The notes beneath the pieces are model-generated. The model searched no databases. It saw only the letters and a list, made by a program, of their open reading frames with translations, and was not told the DNA's origin. This document shows, in pieces, positions 16,541-24,505 of a stretch of 62,837 nt of DNA; position 1 is the stretch's first letter; each line of letters starts with the position of its first letter. Source of the stretch: Pseudonocardia sulfidoxydans NBRC 16205 (GTDB taxonomy: Bacteria > Actinomycetota > Actinomycetes > Mycobacteriales > Pseudonocardiaceae); the NCBI RefSeq assembly GCF_007989085.1, contig NZ_BJVJ01000036.1, positions 1-62,837 of the forward strand, read 5' to 3'. The position numbers and the translations under genes were made by a program.

Positions 16541-18139
16541 TCACGGCGGGCAGACCGTGTCGGCCCGTGGCATCTCGCCCTGCACGAGCATCCGGTCGAC
16601 CACCCCGGTGACGCACGGGGTCCGCGGGTAGCTGCCGGTCCCGGTGCCCTGCCACGTCACGAGGCGTGCCGTTGTCAACGCGCCGGCGGCGCGGCGTACC
16701 GAATCGGCGCCGACCCGCGGGTCGTGGGCGGCGCCGAGGACGAGCATCGGCGGGGCGCCGGGGACGGGGCCCGGGCTGGGCAGGCCGGCGCCGGCGGGCC
16801 AGGGGGCGCAGGCCAGCAGCCGTGTCGCGAGCGGCGCCCCGAACAGCGGGTACGCGCCGGACCAGCGGGTGACGAGCCCGGCCACGTCGGGCGGGGTGAG
16901 CCTGCGGTTGGTGTCGTTGCAGGCCGTCGCGAGCGCCGAGTCGAACCGGCCCTCCCGGCCGAGGACGCTGTCGAGCAGGGCGAGCGTGCCCTCGGGCGCG
17001 CCGCGGCCCGCGTCGGCGAGGGCGGTGGTGAGCGCGGGCCAGGAGCGGGGCTCGCCGAGCGTCGCGACCAGGGCAGTGACGGTGACGCCGGCGGTGAGCC
17101 GCCGACCGTCGGCGGCGGGGAGCGGTCGGGTGCGCAGCGTCTGCAGCAGGTCGGTGACGGTGGCGCGCGGGTCCGCGCCGAGCGGGCACGTGCCGCTCGC
17201 GGTGCAGGCGGCGGCGAACGCGTCGAACGACTGCTCGGCGGCCGCGGCCCGGGTCTCGGTGACGTCGGGTTCGGCGGCGGCCGGGTCGGGGGGACCGTCG
17301 AGGACGAGGCGCCCGACGCTCGTGGGGTGCGCGCTGGCCCACAGGGTCAAGGCGGTGGCGCCGTCCCCGATCCCGATGGCGGACAGGCGGTCGACGCCGA
17401 GGTCCTCGCGGATCTGTTCGACGTCGGCGGCGGTGCCGGCCGTCGAGTACGTGGTGAGGGTGTCGGGCTCGGTGAGGTAGCAGTCCTGCACGACCGAGCG
17501 GGCGTCCTCGAGGACGGCGGCGAGGACCTGGTCGAGGGCCGCGCCCGGGGCGGCGGGGTCGCCGTCGAGGATGCCGAGCCGGGCGTCCTCGGGGGAGCAG
17601 TCGAGCAGGTCGGAGCCGCTGCCGCGGCGGTCGAGCCCGATCACCTGGTATCCGCCCAGGACCGCGGCGGAGACCTGCGTGGCGAGCAGCGTGCCGTGCC
17701 GTGCCGACGGGTCGGTGCCGCTGTCGCCGACGACGAGCAGCGGCGGCCGGTCGCGCGGCGCGTCGGTGGCGGAGGTGACGGTGACGCCGATACGGGTGAC
17801 GCCGTGGCCGCGACGGGTGGGGTCGGTGGGGACGGTGACGTCGCCGCACTCGACGCGCAGCGCGACGCCGCCGGCCTGGGCGGGGTTGCCGAGGGAGCCG
17901 AGGGTGTCGGCGGTGCAGTCGGTGAGCCGGATCGTCGGGCGCATCGGTCCGGGTTGCGGGAGCGCGGACGCGGGTGCGGTCGAGGTCGGCGGTGGGGGTG
18001 GCGGGGCTACACCGTCGGCGCCGACGACGGCGACGGGTGGGCGTTGTGACGGCCCGACCGCGCAGGCGGCGGTGAGTGCGACCAACGCGGCGGCGACGAC
18101 CGCACCTGCGACGCGGGCGCGCCGCCGTAGACCTGACAC
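16541..18139 (-). CDS. Secreted TAP-like alpha/beta-hydrolase lipoprotein, probably catalytically degenerate
   Basis: 532 residues. The N-terminus is a lipoprotein signal (hydrophobic stretch ending LTAAC, with the lipidated Cys near residue 26). The fold matches the actinobacterial tripeptidyl-peptidase-like hydrolases with a TAP-like C-terminal domain (CAPWPAG, then GAAHDPRV). The nucleophile elbow expected to read GxSxG reads GIGDG (about residue 256), so serine is missing. The C-terminal motif that normally holds the catalytic histidine reads GTGTGSY. Only the aspartate position looks kept. It may be a binding protein rather than an enzyme. Confidence 0.82.
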   Translation of the reverse strand: MSGLRRRARVAGAVVAAALVALTAACAVGPSQRPPVAVVGADGVAPPPPPPTSTAPASALPQPGPMRPTIRLTDCTADTLGSLGNPAQAGGVALRVECGDVTVPTDPTRRGHGVTRIGVTVTSATDAPRDRPPLLVVGDSGTDPSARHGTLLATQVSAAVLGGYQVIGLDRRGSGSDLLDCSPEDARLGILDGDPAAPGAALDQVLAAVLEDARSVVQDCYLTEPDTLTTYSTAGTAADVEQIREDLGVDRLSAIGIGDGATALTLWASAHPTSVGRLVLDGPPDPAAAEPDVTETRAAAAEQSFDAFAAACTASGTCPLGADPRATVTDLLQTLRTRPLPAADGRRLTAGVTVTALVATLGEPRSWPALTTALADAGRGAPEGTLALLDSVLGREGRFDSALATACNDTNRRLTPPDVAGLVTRWSGAYPLFGAPLATRLLACAPWPAGAGLPSPGPVPGAPPMLVLGAAHDPRVGADSVRRAAGALTTARLVTWQGTGTGSYPRTPCVTGVVDRMLVQGEMPRADTVCPP

Positions 18140-18227
18140 GCGCCCGTTCTCCCCTCACCGTGACTGCCGGTGCCAGCGTGCCCGACGCCCGGTGTGACGA
18201 CGGTGAACGGGTCGGGGCGGGCGGGGC

Positions 18228-18872
18228 TCAGCGCACCCTCGGGCCCTCCGCGGTGTCGGCTTCGATGCGCACTGCGACGGGCAGGACCCGGCCGCCGAAG
18301 GCGTCGGTGGCGGCGGCCAGCACCTCCTCGGGGATGCGCCGGCACACCTCGGCGACGTCGGCGTCCTCGGCGAGCCACACGGTGAGCCGCAGGGCGGGTT
18401 CGCGCTCGTCACCGACCATGCGGGCCCGGGCGCGGGAGATGCCGGGCAGCGTGCGGGCCTGGCCGGCGACGGCCTCGGCGACCGCCGACGAGGTGACGAC
18501 GACGGAGGTGTCGGGGCCGGCGTCGACGGCGAGGTCGGGGCGGCGTTCGGGGGCGAGGGCGCGGACCGCCCACACCAGCCCGGCGACGACGAGGACGACG
18601 CAGACGACGAGCGCGACGATCCGCGAGATCAGGGCCTGGGAGCGGAGGGCGTCGACGAGGATCGGGTCGAGCAGGGGGCGTTGGGCGCGGCCGCTGCCGA
18701 ACACCCCGAACGCGAGCAGCGCGGTCCCGGCGCCGACGAGCAGGGCGATGAGGCCGATGAGGCCGACGACGCGCCGTTCGCGGCCGGCGGAACGGGCGAC
18801 CGCGCGGCGCGAGCGGCGTTCGGCGCGGGGATCGGCGGCGGGGGCGGGGCCCACGTCGGTGGGCTGGCTCAT
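18228..18872 (-). CDS. Alkaline-shock membrane anchor-like protein (Asp23 cluster)
   Basis: 214 residues. An N-terminal charged region is followed by two hydrophobic segments (about 35-60 and 83-108), then a soluble C-terminal domain resembling the small fold of alkaline-shock membrane anchors. It is the last gene of a leftward seven-gene Asp23/Gls24 cluster and overlaps the preceding gene's stop by 4 bases. A likely role is anchoring Asp23-type proteins at the membrane; that is inferred from context. Confidence 0.7.
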   Translation of the reverse strand: MSQPTDVGPAPAADPRAERRSRRAVARSAGRERRVVGLIGLIALLVGAGTALLAFGVFGSGRAQRPLLDPILVDALRSQALISRIVALVVCVVLVVAGLVWAVRALAPERRPDLAVDAGPDTSVVVTSSAVAEAVAGQARTLPGISRARARMVGDEREPALRLTVWLAEDADVAEVCRRIPEEVLAAATDAFGGRVLPVAVRIEADTAEGPRVR

Positions 18873-19474
18873 CGCGGGCCGCCCAGTGCGCGGACGGACA
18901 CGGCGACGCGGGGTCGGTGCGCGAGGGGCAGGTCGTCGAGCAGGGACTCGACGTCGGCGCGGACGGAGTCGGCGAGCCCCGGGGTGTCGGCGTCGGCGCG
19001 GGTGTCGGTGGGAGTCTCGGCCGGCCCGTCGGTCGACGGCGGGACAACCGTGCCCTCCCAGCCTTCGGCCCGCACGCTGACGGCGCGCCGCGACGCGGTG
19101 ACGGAGGCGCCGGACACGGCGTCGGCGGCGCGGACCCGGCGGCCGACCATGCGCGCCAACGCCTGCGGCGACGTCGTGACGGTGACGTGCGGGGCGGGCG
19201 GGCGCAGCGGCACGTCGTGGCGGCGGGCGGCGAGCGCCGCGATCAGCAGCAGGAGCCCGACGACGCCGAGCACGATCCCGGTGATCTTCACCGGGGTGGT
19301 GGCCCACAGCTGCGTGTCGAGCGCACGCTGCCAGGCCCGCCACGGGACGAGCAGTCCGTCGCCGCCGCGTCCGGGCTGGAGCCACGCCGTGACGATCTCG
19401 ACGACGCCCAGGACACCGACGGCGGCGAGGGCGAGGCCGAGCAGCGGCGCGAGGATGCGCACGAGCACGCGCAC
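18869..19474 (-). CDS. DUF6286-like membrane protein (Asp23 cluster)
   Basis: 201 residues. Two hydrophobic segments (about 5-32 and 62-84) border a loop, and a soluble C-terminal region follows. I assign it to the DUF6286 group from its layout and its place in Asp23/Gls24 clusters; the biochemical role is unknown. It overlaps the next gene by 4 bases (ATGA), so the two are probably translated together. Confidence 0.65.
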   Translation of the reverse strand: MRVLVRILAPLLGLALAAVGVLGVVEIVTAWLQPGRGGDGLLVPWRAWQRALDTQLWATTPVKITGIVLGVVGLLLLIAALAARRHDVPLRPPAPHVTVTTSPQALARMVGRRVRAADAVSGASVTASRRAVSVRAEGWEGTVVPPSTDGPAETPTDTRADADTPGLADSVRADVESLLDDLPLAHRPRVAVSVRALGGPR

Positions 19475-19507
19475 GGGGTCCTCCTCTCGATGGTTGCGAC
19501 GGCGGGC

Positions 19508-19936
19508 TCAGCGCAGCCGCGGTGGCGGCGGCAGCCCGCGCAGGCCGGTCACGGTGACGGCGAGGGACCGCAGCCGGTAGCCGGTGAGCCGGGTCAGCTC
19601 CTCGGCGACGAGCCCGCGGACCTGGTCGACGACCCGGCGGACGGACCCGGGGTACTGCAGGGCCAGTTCGAGCCGGACGTCGACGTCGCCCGCGGGCCCG
19701 CCGACGCTGACCTTGGCGGCGGACCCGGCGTCGCCGACGTCGAAACCTGCGACGCGACGCTCGGTGCGCAGCGTCCCGGGCACCTGGTCGGCGTTGTACT
19801 CGACGATCTTGCGCAGCACGCTGGGCGCGATCTCGAGCCGGCCCCGGCCGGCGATCTCGGCGTCCGCGGCGGGGTCGGCGGCGGGGTCGGGCGGGGACGC
19901 CTTGGCGAGGTCCACCCCGGCGGACATCGCGCTCAC
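19508..19936 (-). CDS. Asp23/Gls24 family envelope stress protein
   Basis: 142 residues from a GTG at 19936 that overlaps the preceding stop (GTGA). The core (about 30-135) has the Asp23/Gls24 pattern: IAPSVLRKIVEYNA, a VDVRLELALQYP strand, then VRGLVAEELTRLTGY and a C-terminal LAVTVTGL strand. Family members are cytoplasmic or membrane-associated proteins linked to cell-envelope stress. It is one of two clear Asp23 proteins in the cluster. Confidence 0.82.
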   Translation of the reverse strand: MSAMSAGVDLAKASPPDPAADPAADAEIAGRGRLEIAPSVLRKIVEYNADQVPGTLRTERRVAGFDVGDAGSAAKVSVGGPAGDVDVRLELALQYPGSVRRVVDQVRGLVAEELTRLTGYRLRSLAVTVTGLRGLPPPPRLR

Positions 19937-20112
19937 CGGTCCTTGCCGCGGCCGAGGACGCCGCTGATGTCGAGGCGTCCGTCGAGCACGAGCCCGACGA
20001 CCAGCCCCACCACGCCGACGAGCAGCGCGATGAGGAAGGCGCTGAACCCGCCGATCGCGCCGGCGGCACCGAGCACGAGGCCCGCGAGCAGGCCGGTCTG
20101 GGTGGCGTTCAT
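19933..20112 (-). CDS. Small membrane protein of the Asp23 cluster
   Basis: 59 residues. Nearly the whole protein is hydrophobic and glycine-rich (about residues 7-46), followed by a short basic tail. It resembles the small DUF2273-type membrane proteins that accompany Asp23 genes in Firmicutes, but that link is inferred from size and position. Both ends overlap their neighbours by 4 bases. Confidence 0.7.
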   Translation of the reverse strand: MNATQTGLLAGLVLGAAGAIGGFSAFLIALLVGVVGLVVGLVLDGRLDISGVLGRGKDR

Positions 20113-20402
20113 GGAGCACTCCTGGTTCGAGAGGTGGAGCCGTCGGGTTCCGGGTCGGCAGCGAGGCGGTCGAGCCGGTCGCGGCGGTGCCGGCGCACGG
20201 TGCGCAGCAGGGCGACGGCGATCCGGGCGGGCAGCGGGACGTCGCGGACGAACACCACGTCGTCGGTGGCCGTGGGTTCCGGGGGTTCCGGGCGGGCACG
20301 CATCGCGGCGAGCCCCGCGACGAACGCGTCGGGGTCGCCTCCGCGGTCGGGATGGTTCTCGCGGACGAACGCCCGGTAGGCGGCCCGCTCCTCGGGGGTC
20401 AC
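20109..20402 (-). CDS. Truncated J-domain-like protein in the Asp23 cluster
   Basis: 97 residues. The N-terminus carries a J-domain-like stretch with the HPD motif (REN-HPDRGGDP-DAF), as in DnaJ proteins, but helices beyond the HPD loop are short and no Gly/Phe or zinc region is present. The C-terminal half is basic. A DnaK-recruiting role is possible but unproven. It overlaps both neighbours by 4 bases, so it is embedded in the operon. Confidence 0.65.
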   Translation of the reverse strand: MTPEERAAYRAFVRENHPDRGGDPDAFVAGLAAMRARPEPPEPTATDDVVFVRDVPLPARIAVALLRTVRRHRRDRLDRLAADPEPDGSTSRTRSAP

Positions 20403-20734
20403 GACGGACCCCCACCGGGGAGCGCGGGGTCGAGCGCGATGTCGCTGACCGTGACGTCGACCGGGCCGGGGCGCAGTGCCGCCACGGCCGCGCGCAGCTC
20501 GGCCACGGCCTGCGGGATCGGCCGGCCCGCCCGCAGGACGACGGCGATCTCGACGGGCTCACCCGGCTCCCCGACCCGCACCCCGACGAGCCGGCGCCGC
20601 CCGGGCAGGTGCGTCGCGACCGCGCCGAACCGTCCGCCGTCGAGACGGACGACCGCGGGGTGCGCGGTGACGGCGGCCGCGAGCGCCTCGACGAGTGCGG
20701 CGCCGGGGTCGGGGCGGGCGGGGGTGTCGGTCAC
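20399..20734 (-). CDS. Small Asp23-like protein, unknown
   Basis: 111 residues. Alternating hydrophobic and charged residues (AAVTAHPAVVRLDGG at the N-terminal end and VDVTVSDIAL at the C-terminal end) resemble a reduced Asp23/Gls24 fold. No membrane segment is present. It lies 13 bases after the second Asp23 gene and overlaps the J-domain-like gene by 4 bases. Confidence 0.65.
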   Translation of the reverse strand: MTDTPARPDPGAALVEALAAAVTAHPAVVRLDGGRFGAVATHLPGRRRLVGVRVGEPGEPVEIAVVLRAGRPIPQAVAELRAAVAALRPGPVDVTVSDIALDPALPGGGPS

Positions 20735-20747
20735 GTACTCGCTGCTC

Positions 20748-21260
20748 TCACTCGACGCGGGACACGACCGGGGCCGGGAGGTCCTCCGGGTTGTCGAGCT
20801 CGGGCAGGTGGATGTCGTTGACGGCGATGTTGACCTCGATGACCTCGAGTCCCGTCATCGACTCGACGGCGGTGATCACGTTGCGCCGCACCGCTCGTGC
20901 GAGCTCGCGGATGGAGGCGCCGTACTCGACGACGATGTCGAGGTCGATCGCGGCCTGCTTCTCGCCGACCTCGACCTGGACGCCGGCGATGTTGGCCGCG
21001 CCGGTGCCGCCGCCGGGGATGCGCTCGCGGATCGCGCCGAAGGCACGGGACACGCCGCCGCCCATGGCGTAGACGCCGGAGATCTCGCGGGCGGCGATGC
21101 CGGCGATCTTCTGGACGACGGACGCGGCGATCGTGGTGCGGCCCTGGCCGGTGTCCTCGGCGACGCGGGCGGGCGAGCCGGCGGTGGCGCCCGTGGCGGC
21201 GCCGCCGCCACGCGTCGTGGCGGTCGAGGTGGTGGTCGTGGGTGGGGTGGCCTCGGTCAT
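20748..21260 (-). CDS. Asp23/Gls24 family envelope stress protein, first gene of cluster
   Basis: 170 residues from the ATG at 21260, preceded by GAGGAG. A Thr/Ala/Gly-rich N-terminus (about 1-45) leads into the Asp23/Gls24 domain: TTIAASVVQKIAGIAAREI, a VQVEVGEKQAAIDLDIVVEYG strand and VRRNVITAVESMTGLEV. It is the most upstream gene of the leftward cluster and the canonical member. I saw no clear sigma-factor promoter before it. Confidence 0.87.
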   Translation of the reverse strand: MTEATPPTTTTSTATTRGGGAATGATAGSPARVAEDTGQGRTTIAASVVQKIAGIAAREISGVYAMGGGVSRAFGAIRERIPGGGTGAANIAGVQVEVGEKQAAIDLDIVVEYGASIRELARAVRRNVITAVESMTGLEVIEVNIAVNDIHLPELDNPEDLPAPVVSRVE

Positions 21261-21371
21261 CGTGGACTCCTCACGACTGCGGTCGGTGTCGCCGGGCGGG
21301 TGCCCGGCGGGCCGGTGTCTCCGGCGCACACACCCGATGGACGCCACGGCGCCCCCGGGCCTCACGCCGGA

Positions 21372-22148
21372 TCACCCGATCGATGGATCGACGGCGGCCG
21401 GTCCGGTGCGGGTGTAGCGCAGCAGCAGCGCGTCGGGGGCGGTCAGCGCACCGGCGAGCGTGAGCCGGAGGTCGGCGGCGGGGCCGGTGGCGATGCGTCT
21501 CGCGGACCCCGCGAGCACCACGGGCGACAGCGTCAGGCACAGCTCGTCGACGAGCCCGGCTCTCGAGAGCGCCCCGAACAGCATCGGGCCGCCCTCGCAC
21601 AGGACGCGGTGCAGGCCGCGCCGGCCGAGCTCGGCGAGCAGCGTCGCGGGCTCCAGGTCGGGGGCCTCGACGACGTCGGCGCCCGCGGCGCGCAGCGCGT
21701 CACGGCGGGCGGCGGGCGCGTCGGCGGTGGTGAGGATCACGGGGGCGACGGCGGTGTCGGTGAACAGCCGGGCGCCGGGGTCGAGGTCGGCCGAGGCGGT
21801 GACGACGGCGATCGGCGGCGGCAGGTCGCGTCCCACCGCGGGCCGGCGTGCCCCGCGGTAGTTCTCGGCGCGCACGGTGCCCGCGCCGACGAGGACGACG
21901 TCGGCGAGCCGGCGCAGCAGCCCGAAGACGACCTTGTCGGCGTCGGAGCCCAGCCCGGCGGACACGCCGTCGACGGTGACGGCGCCGTCGAGGCTCGACA
22001 CGAAGTTGACCCGGACCCACGGGGTGCCGGCGCCCGAGGGGTAGGCGTAGTGCTCGAGGAGGGCGGCCTCGTCGAGTTCTGGGTCGAGTTCTGGGTCGAG
22101 ATCGGCGGGGGACACGGGGAGCGGCCAGATGCGTCGCACGGTGACCAT
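21372..22148 (-). CDS. RibD C-terminal domain / pyrimidine reductase family protein
   Basis: 258 residues from an ATG at 22148. The fold is the dihydrofolate-reductase-like domain of RibD: VNFVSSLDGAVT, the LVGAGTVRAENY nucleotide-binding stretch and the CEGGPMLFGAL segment. Bacterial relatives reduce 5-amino-6-ribosylamino-pyrimidinedione phosphate with NADPH in riboflavin synthesis. There is no deaminase domain and no other rib gene nearby, so the substrate is uncertain. A 12-base tandem duplication near the N-terminus encodes a doubled ELDP. Confidence 0.82.
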   Translation of the reverse strand: MVTVRRIWPLPVSPADLDPELDPELDEAALLEHYAYPSGAGTPWVRVNFVSSLDGAVTVDGVSAGLGSDADKVVFGLLRRLADVVLVGAGTVRAENYRGARRPAVGRDLPPPIAVVTASADLDPGARLFTDTAVAPVILTTADAPAARRDALRAAGADVVEAPDLEPATLLAELGRRGLHRVLCEGGPMLFGALSRAGLVDELCLTLSPVVLAGSARRIATGPAADLRLTLAGALTAPDALLLRYTRTGPAAVDPSIG

Positions 22149-22238
22149 CCCAGCACCCGGTGCCGCCGGCTGTCGCGGCGGGAAGCGCCGCCGACCCCGG
22201 TGACAGTGACACAACAGCGAGGCACGGCTCTGTCATGC

Positions 22239-22257
22239 ACAGGGTTGCCTCACCTAT
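22239..22257. promoter_or_regulatory. Candidate IdeR/DtxR iron box
   Basis: ACAGGGTTGCCTCACCTAT matches about 13 of 19 positions of the IdeR/DtxR consensus, with the central GCCT and the right half best kept. It lies about 93 bases before the start of an iron-siderophore-type ABC importer at 22350, where iron-dependent repression would be expected. Confidence 0.5.
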
Positions 22258-22349
22258 CGTGAGCCCGATCGGTGGGTGACCACCGGGCTCGTCGACGATC
22301 CCGCGGCGGGTCGAGGAGGAGTCCGACAGGGGGCCGGGGTGAACCCACG

Positions 22350-23393
22350 GTGACGACCGTCGCCACGCGGCCGACGAAGCCGCGTGCGCCGAGGTCGATG
22401 CGCAGCCGCCGGATCACCGGCCTGCTGCTGCTCGCGGTGCTGCTGGTGGTGGTGTGTCTCGCGAGCATCGCGGTCGGCGCCAAGGCGATCCCGCTCGACC
22501 ACGTGTGGACGGCGCTGTTCAGTCCGACCGGCACCGAGGACGACGTCGTCGTCCGGTCGTTGCGCATCCCGCGCACGGTGCTGGGGCTGCTGGCCGGCGC
22601 CGCGCTCGGCCTGGCCGGTGCGCTGATGCAGGGCCACACCCGCAACCCGCTGGCCGACCCCGGCCTGCTCGGTGTCAACGCGGGTGCGGCGTTCCTCGTC
22701 GTCGTGGGCATCTACGTCTTCGGGATCGGTTCGCTCACCGGCTACGTGTGGTTCGCGTTCGCCGGGGCGCTGGGCGCGAGCGTCGCGGTGTTCCTGCTCG
22801 GCTCGACGGGCCGGGCCGGGGCGACGCCGGTCACGCTGGCGGTCGCGGGCGCGGCGGTGTCGGCCCTGCTGTTCGGGCTGACGTCGGCGGTCATCCTCAC
22901 CGACGTCCGCACCCTCGACGCCTACCGGTTCTGGAACGTGGGCTCGCTCGCCGGGCGCGACCCGGTCATCGCCGCGCAGGTGGCGCCCTTCATCCTGGTG
23001 GGGGCGCTCATCGCGCTTGCCACCGCACCCGCGCTCAACGCGCTGTCGCTGGGCGACGACGTGGCCAAGTCCCTCGGGCACTCGGTGACCCGGACCCGGG
23101 TCCTGGGCGTCATCGCGATCACCCTGCTCGCGGGGGCGGCGACGGCGGCGTGCGGGCCGATCGCGTTCCTCGGGCTGATCGTGCCGCACGTCGTCCGGTC
23201 GTTCACCGGGCCCGACCACCGGTGGCTGCTGCCCGCGTCGGCGTTGTCCGGTGCGGTGCTGCTGCTCACCGCCGACGTCGTGGGCCGGGTCGTCGCCCGG
23301 CCGGGGGAGCTGCAGGTGGGGATCGTGCTGGCGCTCATCGGGGCGCCGTTCTTCATCGCGCTGGTGCGCCGCAAGAAGCTGGCGCAGCTGTGA
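22350..23393 (+). CDS. FecCD-family siderophore ABC transporter permease 1
   Basis: 347 residues from a GTG at 22350, chosen because the upstream extension is Arg/Gly-rich and unlike a protein N-terminus. About nine or ten hydrophobic segments are visible. The family motif GALMQGHTRNPLADPGLLGVN and the coupling-helix region (VAKSLGHSV) are present. It forms the importer with the permease at 23390 and ATPase at 24502, moving ferric-siderophore or a similar chelate. No substrate-binding lipoprotein gene is adjacent. Confidence 0.9.
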   Translation: MTTVATRPTKPRAPRSMRSRRITGLLLLAVLLVVVCLASIAVGAKAIPLDHVWTALFSPTGTEDDVVVRSLRIPRTVLGLLAGAALGLAGALMQGHTRNPLADPGLLGVNAGAAFLVVVGIYVFGIGSLTGYVWFAFAGALGASVAVFLLGSTGRAGATPVTLAVAGAAVSALLFGLTSAVILTDVRTLDAYRFWNVGSLAGRDPVIAAQVAPFILVGALIALATAPALNALSLGDDVAKSLGHSVTRTRVLGVIAITLLAGAATAACGPIAFLGLIVPHVVRSFTGPDHRWLLPASALSGAVLLLTADVVGRVVARPGELQVGIVLALIGAPFFIALVRRKKLAQL

Positions 23394-24505
23394 CCGCCAC
23401 CGTGGACAAGCCGGCCGGGAAGCCGGGCCGGCGCCCGCCGGGGCTGGTCCCGGGGCGTGACCCGCTGCGCGTCGGCAGGTTCTCCGGGGTCTGGCGGCCG
23501 CGGACGGTCGTCGTGATGGCCGTGACCGCGGCGGTCCTGGTCCTCGGGGCCGCGCTCAACATCGGCCGGGGCGAGTTCCCGATCGGTGTCGGCGACGTGC
23601 TGGCCACGCTGTTCGGCGGCGGCGACCCCGCCCAGCAGTTCATCGTGCTCGACCTGCGGCTGCCGCGGACGCTGACGGGCGCGCTCGTCGGCGGGGCGCT
23701 GGCTGTGTCGGGGGCGATCCTGCAGGCGTTGGCGCGCAACCCGCTCGCGGCACCGGACATCATCGGCATCACCATGGGCGCGAGCGCCGCGGCCGTCGGC
23801 GTGATCGTCCTCGGCAGCGGTGTCAGTGCCTTCGCCGTCATCGCAGGCTCCGTGGGGCTGCCGATCGCGGCGCTGCTCGGCGGCCTGATCACCGCGACGC
23901 TGATCTACCTCCTCGCCTGGCGCAAGGGCGTGCAGGGCTTTCGGCTCGTGCTCGTCGGCATCGGGATGAACGCGATCCTGTACGCGCTGGTCAACTGGCT
24001 GCTGATCGCCGCCCAGGTCTACGAGGCGGCCCGCGCGCAGGTGTGGCTCAACGGGAGCCTCAACGCCCGCGGCTGGGAGCACGTCGTCCCGGTGGGGATC
24101 GCGCTGGCGGTCCTCGTGCCCGCCGCGTTGGTCCTGGCCCACCTGCTCGGTGCGCTGCAGTACAACGACGAGACCGCCCGGTCGCTGGGCGTCCGCGTCG
24201 ACGGCGGCCGCACCGCGCTGCTCGCCGTGGCCGTCGGGCTCGCCGCGATCGCCACCGCCTCGGCCGGCCCGATCGCGTTCGTCGCGCTCGTGTCGCCGCA
24301 GATCGCGCAGCGGCTGGTCGGGGCGTCACGGCCGCCGATCGGGGCGTCGCTGCTCATCGGCGCGACACTCGTGGTGCTGTCGGACCTGTTGGCGCGCACC
24401 GCCTTCGGCACTGCGGAGCTGCCCGTCGGCGTCGTCACCGCCGTCCTCGGCGCCCCGTACCTGCTCTACCTGCTCGTCCGTCACGGCCGGGAGGCCCGAG
24501 TATGA
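23390..24505 (+). CDS. FecCD-family siderophore ABC transporter permease 2
   Basis: 371 residues. The GTG start overlaps the stop of the first permease by 4 bases. A basic N-terminal tail of about 35 residues precedes around ten membrane segments. The FecCD motif SGAILQALARNPLAAPDIIG and the coupling segment (ARSLGVRVDG) are clear. It presumably pairs with the upstream permease as a heterodimer, as in FepD/FepG systems. Confidence 0.9.
   Translation: MTATVDKPAGKPGRRPPGLVPGRDPLRVGRFSGVWRPRTVVVMAVTAAVLVLGAALNIGRGEFPIGVGDVLATLFGGGDPAQQFIVLDLRLPRTLTGALVGGALAVSGAILQALARNPLAAPDIIGITMGASAAAVGVIVLGSGVSAFAVIAGSVGLPIAALLGGLITATLIYLLAWRKGVQGFRLVLVGIGMNAILYALVNWLLIAAQVYEAARAQVWLNGSLNARGWEHVVPVGIALAVLVPAALVLAHLLGALQYNDETARSLGVRVDGGRTALLAVAVGLAAIATASAGPIAFVALVSPQIAQRLVGASRPPIGASLLIGATLVVLSDLLARTAFGTAELPVGVVTAVLGAPYLLYLLVRHGREARV

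Noticed and set aside
18228..20069. Single 613-codon minus-strand gene over the Asp23 cluster
   Set aside because: The frame is real only over its last 214 codons; upstream, the true genes lie in other frames with 4-base overlaps and recognisable domains.
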